7,535 nt of DNA from Acidobacteriota bacterium (GTDB lineage Bacteria; Acidobacteriota; Vicinamibacteria; Vicinamibacterales; CAVVIG01). The DNA is taken from positions 1-7,535 of the forward strand of contig QHWF01000081.1 in the NCBI GenBank assembly GCA_003222455.1, read 5' to 3'. Positions 1 through 6,016 of this stretch are shown one piece after another. The notes beneath the pieces are model-generated. The model saw only the letters and a program-made list of their open reading frames with translations. It made no database searches and had not been told where the DNA came from. The first letter of the stretch is position 1. Every line of letters begins with the position of its first letter. Both the position numbers and the translations under genes were made by a program.

Positions 1-159
1 ACGGACGAGGAGAACGCTCGGGCGATCCATTGCTACGAGAAGTGCGGCTTTATCAGCGAGGGCCTGCTGAGGCAGCACCGGCTGATCGACGGGAAGTTCG
101 GGAATACGGTGATGATGGCGCTGCTGCGGGAGGAGTGGTTAGTGAGTAGTGAACAGTGA
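1..159 (+). CDS. GNAT-family N-acetyltransferase, RimJ/RimL type (C-terminal end only)
   Basis: This is the 3' end of a gene that begins left of the window; 52 residues are visible before the TGA stop. They match the C-terminal part of RimJ/RimL-like GNAT enzymes, which move an acetyl group from acetyl-CoA to a protein N-terminus or small amine. The visible hallmark is the N-A-R-A-I-x-C-Y-E-K-C-G-F segment (residues 5-17), the acetyl-CoA-proximal strand/helix near the end of the fold, followed by a strand with V-M-M-A-L-L. The next gene carries almost the same segment, so the two are tandem paralogues. The last residues (V-S-S-E-Q) are encoded by a heptanucleotide repeat that also supplies the stop. 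Substrate cannot be inferred. The fold assignment is confident; the specific activity is not. Confidence 0.85.
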   Translation, partial: TDEENARAIHCYEKCGFISEGLLRQHRLIDGKFGNTVMMALLREEWLVSSEQ

Positions 160-236
160 GTAGTGAACAGGGGTGAGGTAGGAAGCACGAGGTAAGAGGT
201 TGGAGACCAGAGACATGGTGCGAGGTGCGAGCATGG
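142..236. repeat. Degenerate heptanucleotide tandem array between the two GNAT genes
   Basis: Four 7-nt units fill 142-169 (GTGAGTA, GTGAACA, GTGAGTA, GTGAACA), making two perfect 14-nt copies. After a short G run, 7-nt phasing can still be followed through 174-236 in looser purine-rich units such as TGAGGTA, CGAGGTA, AGAGGTT, TGGTGCG and AGGTGCG. The array begins inside the first acetyltransferase gene, contains its stop codon (157-159), fills the whole spacer and reaches the ATG at 233 of the second. It resembles the heptanucleotide STRR class described in cyanobacteria, but relatedness was not tested. The 142-169 part is certain; the rest is degenerate. Confidence 0.7.
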
Positions 237-793
237 GGGCGAGGCAAGCCTCGAACCTAGAGGGTGCTGCCGTGCGGCTGCGGGCGGTGGAGGAGAGTGA
301 TCTTCCGTTGCTAGTGCGGTGGATGAACGACCCTGAGGTGCGTCATTGGCTGCACCATTCGGACCGGCCGGACGCGACGGTTGAGTCGGTGCGCGGGCGG
401 TTTGGGCTGACGGAAGAGCGGTTTCCGAACCTGGCGTGGTTGATCGAGACCCTGGAGGGGCGGCCGGTGGGGCACCTGGGGCTGCTCCAGGTGGACCCGC
501 ACCACAAGCGCGCCGAGCTGGCGATATCGATCGGCGAGAAGGAGTGCTGGAGCCGGGGATACGGGACAGATGCGATCCGCACGGTGCTGCGCCACGGCTT
601 CGAGGACCTCGGGCTGCGCCGGGTAGACCTGCATACTGACGCGGACAATGCGCGGGGAATTCGCTGCTACGAGAAGTGTGGGTTCGTGCGGGAAGGGGTG
701 ATGCGAGAGAGCCGGCTGCGATACGGGAAGCCGCTGGATATGGTGCTGATGGCGGTGCTGAGAGATGAGTGGCAGGTAGATAGTGAACGGTGA
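233..793 (+). CDS. GNAT-family N-acetyltransferase, RimJ/RimL type
   Basis: A complete 186-residue acetyltransferase of normal length for the RimJ/RimL branch of GNAT; it would move acetyl from acetyl-CoA to a protein N-terminus, amino sugar or other amine in the cytoplasm. The N-terminus has the usual V-R-L-R-A-V-E-E-S-D-L opening (15-24). The acetyl-CoA pyrophosphate loop follows the I-G-E-K strand as R108-G109-Y-G111-T. The late N139-A-x-x-I-x-C-Y-E-K-C-G-F segment is present. The ATG at 233 was chosen because GAGGT lies 6 nt upstream and homology begins soon after; TTG 200 and ATG 215 are in-frame alternatives but fall in repeat-like sequence. It is a paralogue of the truncated gene before it, 73 nt away, and both are probably co-transcribed. 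Substrate unknown; GNAT pairs like this are sometimes linked to antibiotic modification, which nothing here supports. Confidence 0.9.
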   Translation: MGARQASNLEGAAVRLRAVEESDLPLLVRWMNDPEVRHWLHHSDRPDATVESVRGRFGLTEERFPNLAWLIETLEGRPVGHLGLLQVDPHHKRAELAISIGEKECWSRGYGTDAIRTVLRHGFEDLGLRRVDLHTDADNARGIRCYEKCGFVREGVMRESRLRYGKPLDMVLMAVLRDEWQVDSER

Positions 794-803
794 GTAGTGA
801 ATA
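776..803. repeat. Short heptanucleotide array at the stop codon of the second GNAT gene
   Basis: Four 7-nt units are visible: GTAGATA, GTGAACG, GTGAGTA, GTGAATA. The TGA stop (791-793) lies in the third unit at the same offset (15 nt from the array start) as the stop of the upstream paralogue in its own array at 142-169. The array therefore encodes the last residues of the protein (V-D-S-E-R) and continues into the spacer. Confidence 0.75.
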
Positions 804-831
804 GTCGGAGGCAGCACTTAAGGCGGGACCG

Positions 832-922
832 CCGAGATTCTTCGCCACAAGGACGAGGTGCCGGATGCGAGTGATTGTATTCGCAGGCATACCCGGTGCT
901 GCGGACGGGGGCTCAGAATGAC
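832..922. repeat. Interspersed intergenic repeat, divergent copy
   Basis: The segment starts with CCGAGATTCTTCGCC and ends with GCTCAGAATGAC. The same two edges bound the two copies at 1865-1950 and 1989-2074, with a dissimilar middle here. It fills most of the spacer between the acetyltransferase and hydrolase genes and ends 6 nt before the hydrolase ATG, so it must form most of that gene's 5' leader. Sequences of the type GTCATTCTGAGC...GCGAAGAATC on the opposite strand are, from memory, frequent between genes in several environmental phyla; no search was possible. Confidence 0.55.
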
Positions 923-928
923 AATCTC

Positions 929-1837
929 ATGGAAATAACGCCGCACGTCCAATTGATTCCGGCGGAGCCTTCGTTCTATACGGGGCCGCAGGCGCCGAAC
1001 GTTTTCCTTGTGCACGACGGAGGGGAAGGGGCGCTGATCGACAGCGGGTTTGGGGACGAGAAGTCCGTGCAGACGCGGGTGGAGTTCCTGCGGGAGCGAG
1101 CCGACGTGAAGGTGCGGCGGATCGTGCTGACGCACCACCATTTCGACCACTCGAGCGGGGCGTCGCAGTTGCGAGCCGAGACGGGCGCGGAGGTTGTGCT
1201 GCACGGCGAGGAAGTGGACTTCCTGCAGAACTGGCAGGCGGCGGTGCCGCAGGATATCGAGGTGCTTTCGGAGCAGAAGGAGCTGGCGGAGCGGGTCGAG
1301 GCGTTTCGGAAGCAGGCGGCCGAGGCCGGGCCGGACGCGCGCGTGGCTGACGGCGATACGATCAAGGTTGGCGGGCTGACGGTCGACGTCGTTCATACGC
1401 CGGGGCACACGCTAGGTTCGGTGTGCTTGTACCTGCGTGAGGAGAAGGCGCTGTTCACGGGCGACACCGCGCTCGGGCTGGGCACGGTCGCGATCTCGCC
1501 GCCGCCGCACGGCGACATGGCGCTCTATTTGCGGTCGCTCGAGCGGCTGAAGGGGTATGACTGCGCGGTGATGCTGCCCGGCCATGGGCAGGCGGTGCTC
1601 GACGTGCGGCGCAAGCTACAGGAGCTGATCGACCACCGGCACGAGCGTGAAGAACAGGTGCTGAAGCTGCTCGCGGATGGGAAGACGACGCCGAAGGCGA
1701 TGCTTTCGGCGATCTACATGGAGCTGGACCGGCGGATCGTGCCGATGGCACTGCGGCAGATCGAAGCGCACCTGGCGAAGCTGGAGGCGGAGAGAAGGGT
1801 GAAGCGAGCGGGGGAGGAGTGGGTGCTCACGGGGTGA
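929..1837 (+). CDS. Metallo-beta-lactamase-fold hydrolase, LACTB2-like
   Basis: A 302-residue MBL-fold metallohydrolase with a full set of zinc ligands: the HxHxDH motif at H69/H71/D73/H74 (T-H-H-H-F-D-H), H160 in T-P-G-H-T, D179 in F-T-G-D-T and H219 in P-G-H-G. Residues about 228-302 form the small helical/winged-helix tail (I-D-H-R-x-x-R-E-x-Q-V-L, then A-I-Y-M-E-L and L-A-K-L-E) typical of LACTB2/MBLAC-like proteins. Human LACTB2 is a single-strand-specific endoribonuclease; bacterial relatives are mostly annotated as general MBL hydrolases, so the substrate is open. It lacks the features of a secreted beta-lactamase (no signal peptide). ATG 929 is preferred over the in-frame TTG at 875, because the 18 extra residues would come from repeat DNA. 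No good Shine-Dalgarno lies before 929, so start confidence is moderate. Confidence 0.9.
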   Translation: MEITPHVQLIPAEPSFYTGPQAPNVFLVHDGGEGALIDSGFGDEKSVQTRVEFLRERADVKVRRIVLTHHHFDHSSGASQLRAETGAEVVLHGEEVDFLQNWQAAVPQDIEVLSEQKELAERVEAFRKQAAEAGPDARVADGDTIKVGGLTVDVVHTPGHTLGSVCLYLREEKALFTGDTALGLGTVAISPPPHGDMALYLRSLERLKGYDCAVMLPGHGQAVLDVRRKLQELIDHRHEREEQVLKLLADGKTTPKAMLSAIYMELDRRIVPMALRQIEAHLAKLEAERRVKRAGEEWVLTG

Positions 1838-1871
1838 GCAGAGAACCGCTTCCAGGTTAGCAACGCGGTTC
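1824..1871 (+). terminator. Two hairpins at the end of the hydrolase gene, possible terminator
   Basis: A perfect 7-bp stem with a 3-nt loop spans the stop codon (TGCTCAC 1824-1830, GTGAGCA 1834-1840). A second perfect 7-bp inverted repeat follows (GAACCGC 1843-1849, GCGGTTC 1865-1871) with a 15-nt loop. Neither is followed by a T tract, so intrinsic termination is uncertain; they could instead protect the mRNA 3' end. Confidence 0.3.
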
Positions 1872-1950
1872 ACACGGCGCCCACGACCGATTCATTCGCG
1901 GGAGAGGCGTTCACGTAGTGGAAGGATGTGGCCAGCGCTCAGAATGACAG
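1865..1950. repeat. 86-nt intergenic repeat, copy 1
   Basis: It pairs with 1989-2074. Both begin with a GNGTTCACAC-type edge, contain GATTC-x-TTCGCGG and GGCGTTCACGT, then share GTGGAAGGATGTGG and end GCGCTCAGAAT-x-ACAG. By eye about four fifths of positions agree, with small compensating indels in the first half. The copies start 124 nt apart, so this is a tandem duplication of a larger unit or two insertions. Confidence 0.85.
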
Positions 1951-1988
1951 CAGCGCGTTGCGTGAGCGAAGAGGTCCCGGTCAGCAGC

Positions 1989-2074
1989 GCCGTTCACACC
2001 CCGCCCCCCGGCAGATTCCTTCGCGGAGCGGCGTTCACGTCGTGGAAGGATGTGGTCGGCGCTCAGAATAACAG
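1989..2074. repeat. 86-nt intergenic repeat, copy 2
   Basis: Second copy of the unit at 1865-1950, in the same orientation. The strongest identity is in the right half, where GTGGAAGGATGTGG (2042-2055) and the GCGCTCAGAAT edge match the first copy exactly. The core edges also recur at 832-922. Confidence 0.85.
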
Positions 2075-2232
2075 TGCCGCAAACTTCGAGCGCGAGCCGC
2101 CTGAGCGCTCAGTTGCCCGAACCTTGTCCGCTTCACGAGCGAAATTCTAACATTCGCTATCGAGCGTTGCCTCGCTCTCGGTGATACAGTTTGAGACGGC
2201 GAAGGGATGACGCGATCGCAAGAAGGGGCGCC

Positions 2233-2847
2233 ATGCAGGGCCGGACGTTTGTTATTGCTGTTGGCGTGCTGATTTTCGCCGTCGTTGGCTCCGGCGATGC
2301 GGCCAGCGCAGAACAACCACTTCACGTAGAGACCGCTAGCGCATCCGCCGAGCTCGTCTTCGATGACACATTTCCTCCGGCGTACGTTTCGGCAGGTTGC
2401 CGAGACGAGCTTCCGCGTGGCAGCCCGACGTGCGAGGCGAATATTTACATGCAGCAGAGTCCGTCTGGCTGGACAATCGGCGAGGCCGTCATCGATTCGA
2501 GCCAGTTTTCGATCGACAAGTCTCTAACCGGCGCCTCGCTGACCGCGACAATCGAAGGAATTATGTGCGACTATTTGTTCTCGCCGCCATGCGTTCCCAT
2601 TACGATCGGCGTAGACGTCCAATGGACCGCCGTTGACCAGCCGATTAACTCCCCCATGGGACTCGCCAAGCAGGAAGACAACGACCCTCCAGACTGCCAC
2701 GTGACGAATGTGGCGCACTCAATCGGGAGAAAAGCTGTGGCTAGCGGCACGGTTACGATCCAATCGACGGAGTTCACATCTGTTGGGTCTCATTCGGCGG
2801 ATCTGGCAAGGGCCTCCCACCCACACGATGATGGCACTTACTGCTAG
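2233..2847 (+). CDS. Small exported protein with six cysteines, function unknown
   Basis: A 204-residue protein that I do not recognise. Residues 1-26 are a clear Sec signal peptide: short basic start (M-Q-G-R), a hydrophobic core (F-V-I-A-V-G-V-L-I-F-A-V-V) and an A-S-A cleavage site before E27. The mature part is polar, Thr/Ser-rich and likely all-beta. It has six cysteines, including one in C-R-D-E-L, one in P-T-C-E-A, the pair in M-C-D-Y-L-F-S-P-P-C, and one as the last residue, enough for three disulfides after export. ATG 2233 was chosen because AAGGGG lies 4 nt upstream and the signal peptide starts at once; TTG 2191 would add an Arg-rich extension. Codon third positions are less GC-biased than in the flanking genes, hinting at different ancestry. 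It converges on the TSP3-protein gene across 98 nt. A secreted role at the envelope is inferred only. Confidence 0.75.
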   Translation: MQGRTFVIAVGVLIFAVVGSGDAASAEQPLHVETASASAELVFDDTFPPAYVSAGCRDELPRGSPTCEANIYMQQSPSGWTIGEAVIDSSQFSIDKSLTGASLTATIEGIMCDYLFSPPCVPITIGVDVQWTAVDQPINSPMGLAKQEDNDPPDCHVTNVAHSIGRKAVASGTVTIQSTEFTSVGSHSADLARASHPHDDGTYC

Positions 2848-2949
2848 CTGACCGGAGGGCGCGACGCCGCCTCGCTGGAGGAGCCCGCCTACCGGACCCG
2901 CTGGACCGCCTTCAACCGGCCTGGGACGATCAAGCACAACGAGCGTTAA
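2848..2949 (+). pseudogene. Possible gene remnant following the TAG stop
   Basis: In the same frame as the preceding gene, 33 sense codons follow its TAG and end in TAA at 2947-2949. They read like ordinary protein (for example P-A-Y-R-T-R-W-T-A-F-N-R-P-G-T-I-K) and about 31 of 33 have G or C in the third position, far more biased than the gene before it. It has no start or ribosome binding site of its own. It may be the tail of a lost gene or, less likely, a readthrough extension. The family is not recognised. Confidence 0.3.
2854..2870. repeat. 17-nt direct repeat, copy 1
   Basis: GGAGGGCGCGACGCCGC occurs here and, identically and in the same orientation, at 6867-6883. Both copies lie in gaps near gene ends. 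It contains a short GGCG-CGA-CGCC self-complementary core. It may be part of a dispersed GC-rich element. Confidence 0.5.
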
Positions 2950-4655
2950 CGGCCGCGGCGAAGCAGCAGCGTTGCGCCGCCGCCGAGGACGACTACGGCT
3001 GCCGCGATCGCGCCACCGATGATGACATAGGTGGTTGTGTTGGAGCCGTTGTCTTGGTTGGTGACCGTCGGATTTGCACTTAACGCCTCGCCTTTAGGTG
3101 CGGGGTCGTCTCCGGGTTTCTGACAGTCGGCGCAATTCGTCGGGAAGCCGCCTGCACCCCCTGCGCCTATCGTAACGTCGGCGGTCAAAGTCTTGACCGG
3201 CAGGTCTCCATCCGGGGTATCCGGGTTGGGGTCACAAGCGTCACCGATCCCGTCTAGGTCCGCATCGTGCTGGTTGCCGGTAGGCTGATCCTTACTCTCC
3301 TGGCCATTCGGGATGAGTGGGCAGTTGTCCTGGCGGTTCAGGTATCCGTCGCCGTCCTGGTCGGTATTTGTACCGCGGTTGAGCGGGTCGTCATTGGGGT
3401 CGCAAGCGGCATCGAGGCCGTCCCCGTCGGCGTCGCCGCTGTTGAGAATCGTTGGGTCGCCCTTATTTGGCACAAAGGGGCAGGTATCTTCGCTGTTTTG
3501 GATGCCATCATTATCGGCGTCTCGCTGCCCGACGGTGAATACCGTGAATGTGTACTTCCCGGCCAGCGGATTCATTCCAAGATCGAGCTCGCCGTCCGGC
3601 ACGTTCGGGTTCTTATCACAAGCGTCGCCGATGCCATCACCGTCGCTATCCTTCTGGTCAGGGTTGGCAACTAGTGGACAGTTGTCCGCGAAGTTGTCAA
3701 TGCCGTCTCCGTCCTGGTCTTCGTTCTTGCCGGTGTCGGGGTTGTCGTTTGGGTCACACTGGCTATCAAGGAAGTCGAAGTCAGCGTCGTGAGTGCCCAG
3801 GACCGGGTGCGGGTCATACGGGCAGCTGTCATGCTTGTTGTCCGTGCCGTCGTGGTCGGCGTCGTACACCTTACCGAAAGAGATGTTCGTTGAAGTCAAA
3901 GGTGTGCAGAAGTCAGTGATCGGTCCGGGCTCAGGCTCGATCTGAGGGTCACCTATATCCTGAAGGAGAACGATCGTCGGGAAGCCGAGCGCAGGGTCCT
4001 TTGGCAGAAGCCGGTTGAAGTCCTCGGTCGGCAGGGTGAACTGGGTGCCCGGGTTATAGACGAGGAACTGCAACAGTACGGGGATGCCGGCCACTGTGGC
4101 AACGCCGGCCGAACGACGGAACGGCTGGACCGGGCCGGTCACGCGGTCGATGAACTCGGGCCAGTGGTCGATCGCGTCGAGGAGGCCGTTGCCGTCCTTG
4201 TCCTCCGCGAAGTCTTTCGTGCCGAAACCCTTAGCGCTTGTGTTACCGGCCTCCAATTCCAAGTCCTTGAACGAAACCGTCGACGACTTGTCGGTGGTGG
4301 CGTTGACGAAGTCGAAGTGCACGGCCAGCACTTGGTTGCAGGGGCTGTTGATGAGGCCCAGGGTGGCCAAGGCGTCGAGCTGGCCGACCGGCTCGCCGAT
4401 GGGTATCTTGTCGCCGCGTACGATGCCCCAATCAGGTGGGATGAAGGTAACGACGCCGCCGAAGTTAACGTCCTTCTTGTCCCTGATCCCAAAGTCAATC
4501 TGGAAATCGCTGGCCGTTTCCGGTTGGGTGTTGGTCACCGTGAGGGTGAGTGCCGGCTTGAAGTCTGCGTTGGCCTTGTCGGTGCGGGCGAGGACGAGCA
4601 GGAGAGAAACGACTCCGACTAGCGTTGCCGACACGAGAAGCCTCTTTGCTCTCAC
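2946..4655 (-). CDS. Secreted TSP3-repeat surface protein with C-terminal membrane anchor
   Basis: A 569-residue cell-surface protein. Residues 1-30 are a Sec signal peptide (M-R-A-K-R, a long hydrophobic core, A-N-A before D31). A conserved domain of about 230 residues follows, with N-F-G-G-V-V, T-L-G-L-I-N-S-P-C-N and D-F-C-T-P-L (248-253) shared with the upstream paralogue. Residues 265-478 hold thrombospondin type 3 repeats: eight DxDxD motifs near 265, 290, 313, 336, 379, 408, 432 and 464, with the usual D-N-C-P and G-D-A-C-D cysteines, a fold that binds many calcium ions. A C-x-x-C lies near 508. Residues 543-565 are a transmembrane helix followed by R-R-G-R, so the protein would be anchored outward. 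The GTG start has AAGGAG 7 nt upstream. It probably follows the split paralogue in one transcript (gap 119 nt). Adhesion or envelope structure is inferred; no catalytic motif was seen. Confidence 0.9.
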   Translation of the reverse strand: MRAKRLLVSATLVGVVSLLLVLARTDKANADFKPALTLTVTNTQPETASDFQIDFGIRDKKDVNFGGVVTFIPPDWGIVRGDKIPIGEPVGQLDALATLGLINSPCNQVLAVHFDFVNATTDKSSTVSFKDLELEAGNTSAKGFGTKDFAEDKDGNGLLDAIDHWPEFIDRVTGPVQPFRRSAGVATVAGIPVLLQFLVYNPGTQFTLPTEDFNRLLPKDPALGFPTIVLLQDIGDPQIEPEPGPITDFCTPLTSTNISFGKVYDADHDGTDNKHDSCPYDPHPVLGTHDADFDFLDSQCDPNDNPDTGKNEDQDGDGIDNFADNCPLVANPDQKDSDGDGIGDACDKNPNVPDGELDLGMNPLAGKYTFTVFTVGQRDADNDGIQNSEDTCPFVPNKGDPTILNSGDADGDGLDAACDPNDDPLNRGTNTDQDGDGYLNRQDNCPLIPNGQESKDQPTGNQHDADLDGIGDACDPNPDTPDGDLPVKTLTADVTIGAGGAGGFPTNCADCQKPGDDPAPKGEALSANPTVTNQDNGSNTTTYVIIGGAIAAAVVVLGGGATLLLRRGR

Positions 4656-4662
4656 GACACGT

Positions 4663-4668
4663 CTCCTT
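4663..4668 (-). promoter_or_regulatory. Strong ribosome binding site fixing a GTG start
   Basis: AAGGAG on the minus strand lies 7 nt before GTG 4655. It selects this start over a longer frame opening at 4730 that would put 25 residues in front of the signal peptide. Confidence 0.8.
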
Positions 4669-4774
4669 TCTTGGGTCCCGCACTGGCCAGCGTCCAGCCG
4701 ACTAGGTGCGCTCGGCGATTGAAGGTACACCGGGCCGGCCTCACTTCTTGGCGATTACCCATCTGTGCGTAGGT

Positions 4775-6016
4775 CTATGTATCGCGACGACGCTTGATCA
4801 ACCGAGAGGCCATTGTGCCGAGCGAGCCAATTACGCCGGCCGCGCCGAAACCGGCTGCGATAGCCGCCCATGCCGGCACGCTACTCCCAACAGGGGACAG
4901 GCTGCCGACGCCTGTTACGGGCGCCCCGGCGCCACCGGCAGCACTGCCACCAGCGCGAGTGCCTGCGGTACCACCCGCGGCAGCCGCTGCGGCGCCAGGC
5001 GCAGCGCCTATTGTGGGCGTTTCGGGAACACCGCCGACGAGGGGAGGGAGTGTCGTTTGGCAGGGGCCAAACACGACGTTCGGATCCCCGCCGCTCGTGA
5101 TCGAACGGACCTTGATACAGACGATCTCCTCGCCGTCCGGCACGTCCGGGCCTTTGCCGGCCACGGTGCGAGGAGGAATGGGCCGCCCCGCTGAATCGGT
5201 GCCCGCGTCCAGGCCCGGAGTGTCGCAGGCGTCGCCGATGCCGTCCTTGTCGGTGTCCTTTTGATCAGGGTTGGCAATCAGCGGACAGTTGTCGCCGCGG
5301 TTGGGGAACCCATCGCCGTCGTGGTCTGTGGGCTGGCTCGCAGGTGGGTCGGCTGTTGCCTCGTTCGGGGTTGGGTCGCACGTATCGGGGATACCGTCCG
5401 GCAGGGGTACGCCCGCGAAATGATCGCTGTCGCCTTGCCCGGGATTGCGGGGGTCCCACACCGTGTCCGTATTGAAAGGACAGGGATCCAACGAGTTCTC
5501 GTAGCCATCGCCGTCGGGGTCCCGCTGGCTCGCGTTGTAGCCGATGCTAATAATTTGGGTTCCGGCCGCCGGCATTGTGCGTATAGGGATGCCGCCCTCG
5601 TTGGCTGGGGTATCCGGGTTATCCTGAGTAACTCCGTACATGACATTGACCGTCTTGAGTGGCGTGCAGAAGTCGGTGACCGCGCTGGGGGCGGGAGGAG
5701 TGGCCGAGCCGGCGGCGGACGACGTCTGAAGGACCACCACGCTCGGATAGCCATAAGCGGGATCAAAGGCCGGCAGGTTAGGCAACTTGGTGCCCTTGTC
5801 GAACACAACCAGCTGGAGAATCACCCAGAGATTGCTCGCCGATGAGATGGACTTGACGCCCACGGCACGGAAAACAGGCTTGATGGGAGACTTAGGCCCG
5901 TTGTAGGTGTCGTCTGCATTTCCCGCGATCTTGTCTGGACCAAAGTCGACCCAGTTGGGGTCGAAGATGGCGTTCAGAAAGGAGGGGTACTTGGTCACGG
6001 CCGGCGGAGGCGTCAC
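4775..6016 (-). CDS. TSP3-repeat surface protein, C-terminal part of a split gene
   Basis: 413 residues if started at GTG 6016, which overlaps the TGA of the preceding frame (GTGA). It has no signal peptide but clearly continues the paralogue's architecture. Residues 1-130 match the second half of the conserved domain (Y-P-S-F-L near 10, L-Q-L-V-V-F-D-K-G, A-Y-G-Y-P-S-V-V-V-L-Q, D-F-C-T-P-L at 115-120). TSP3 calcium repeats follow (D-P-D-G-D-G at 166, D-H-D-G-D-G at 231, D-T-D-K-D-G at 254) with D-N-C-P and G-D-A-C-D. A Gly/Ala-rich linker (about 328-377) leads to a transmembrane helix (about 380-402) and a basic R-L-I-K-R-R-R tail. Without the upstream half it could not be exported, so it is probably part of one protein interrupted by a frameshift near 6016-6040. 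It has fewer repeats than the intact paralogue downstream. Confidence 0.8.
   Translation of the reverse strand: MTPPPAVTKYPSFLNAIFDPNWVDFGPDKIAGNADDTYNGPKSPIKPVFRAVGVKSISSASNLWVILQLVVFDKGTKLPNLPAFDPAYGYPSVVVLQTSSAAGSATPPAPSAVTDFCTPLKTVNVMYGVTQDNPDTPANEGGIPIRTMPAAGTQIISIGYNASQRDPDGDGYENSLDPCPFNTDTVWDPRNPGQGDSDHFAGVPLPDGIPDTCDPTPNEATADPPASQPTDHDGDGFPNRGDNCPLIANPDQKDTDKDGIGDACDTPGLDAGTDSAGRPIPPRTVAGKGPDVPDGEEIVCIKVRSITSGGDPNVVFGPCQTTLPPLVGGVPETPTIGAAPGAAAAAAGGTAGTRAGGSAAGGAGAPVTGVGSLSPVGSSVPAWAAIAAGFGAAGVIGSLGTMASRLIKRRRDT

Larger units (their letters stand above)
1838..2232. other. Gene-free spacer of 395 nt with tandem repeats and a palindrome
   Basis: No convincing gene lies here. The spacer holds two copies of an 86-nt repeat (listed separately), a perfect 12-nt palindrome CTGAGCGCTCAG at 2101-2112, and a small hairpin GAGCG/CGCTC at 2162-2177. 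A weak extended -10-like element (TGATACAGT, 2182-2190) lies about 43 nt before the next gene, but no matching -35 element is evident. A 74-codon frame at 1926-2150 is composed of repeat DNA and was not called. Confidence 0.6.

Noticed and set aside
33..890. Long minus-strand frame of 285 codons opposite the GNAT genes
   Set aside because: It is Pro/Ser/Arg-rich shadow sequence opposite two clear acetyltransferase genes and reads through the heptamer repeats; no domain is visible.
875..928. Upstream TTG start for the hydrolase
   Set aside because: The 18 extra residues would be encoded by the interspersed repeat, and homology to MBL-fold proteins begins right after ATG 929.
818..1408. Minus-strand frame of 196 codons opposite the hydrolase
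   Set aside because: Shadow of a metallo-beta-lactamase-fold gene with all metal ligands in place.
1926..2150. Plus-strand frame of 74 codons in the spacer
   Set aside because: It begins inside one 86-nt repeat copy and runs through the other; the repeated peptide reflects the DNA repeat, and no ribosome binding site was seen.
1838..2232. Repeats as a CRISPR array
   Set aside because: Only two 86-nt degenerate copies with one 38-nt gap, no short exact repeats with regular spacers and no cas genes.
4084..4722. Plus-strand frame of 212 codons opposite the intact TSP3 gene
   Set aside because: Antisense shadow of a gene with strong domain evidence, a good ribosome binding site and a signal peptide. 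Other plus-strand frames over 3267-3919 and 5261-5845 were dropped for the same reason.
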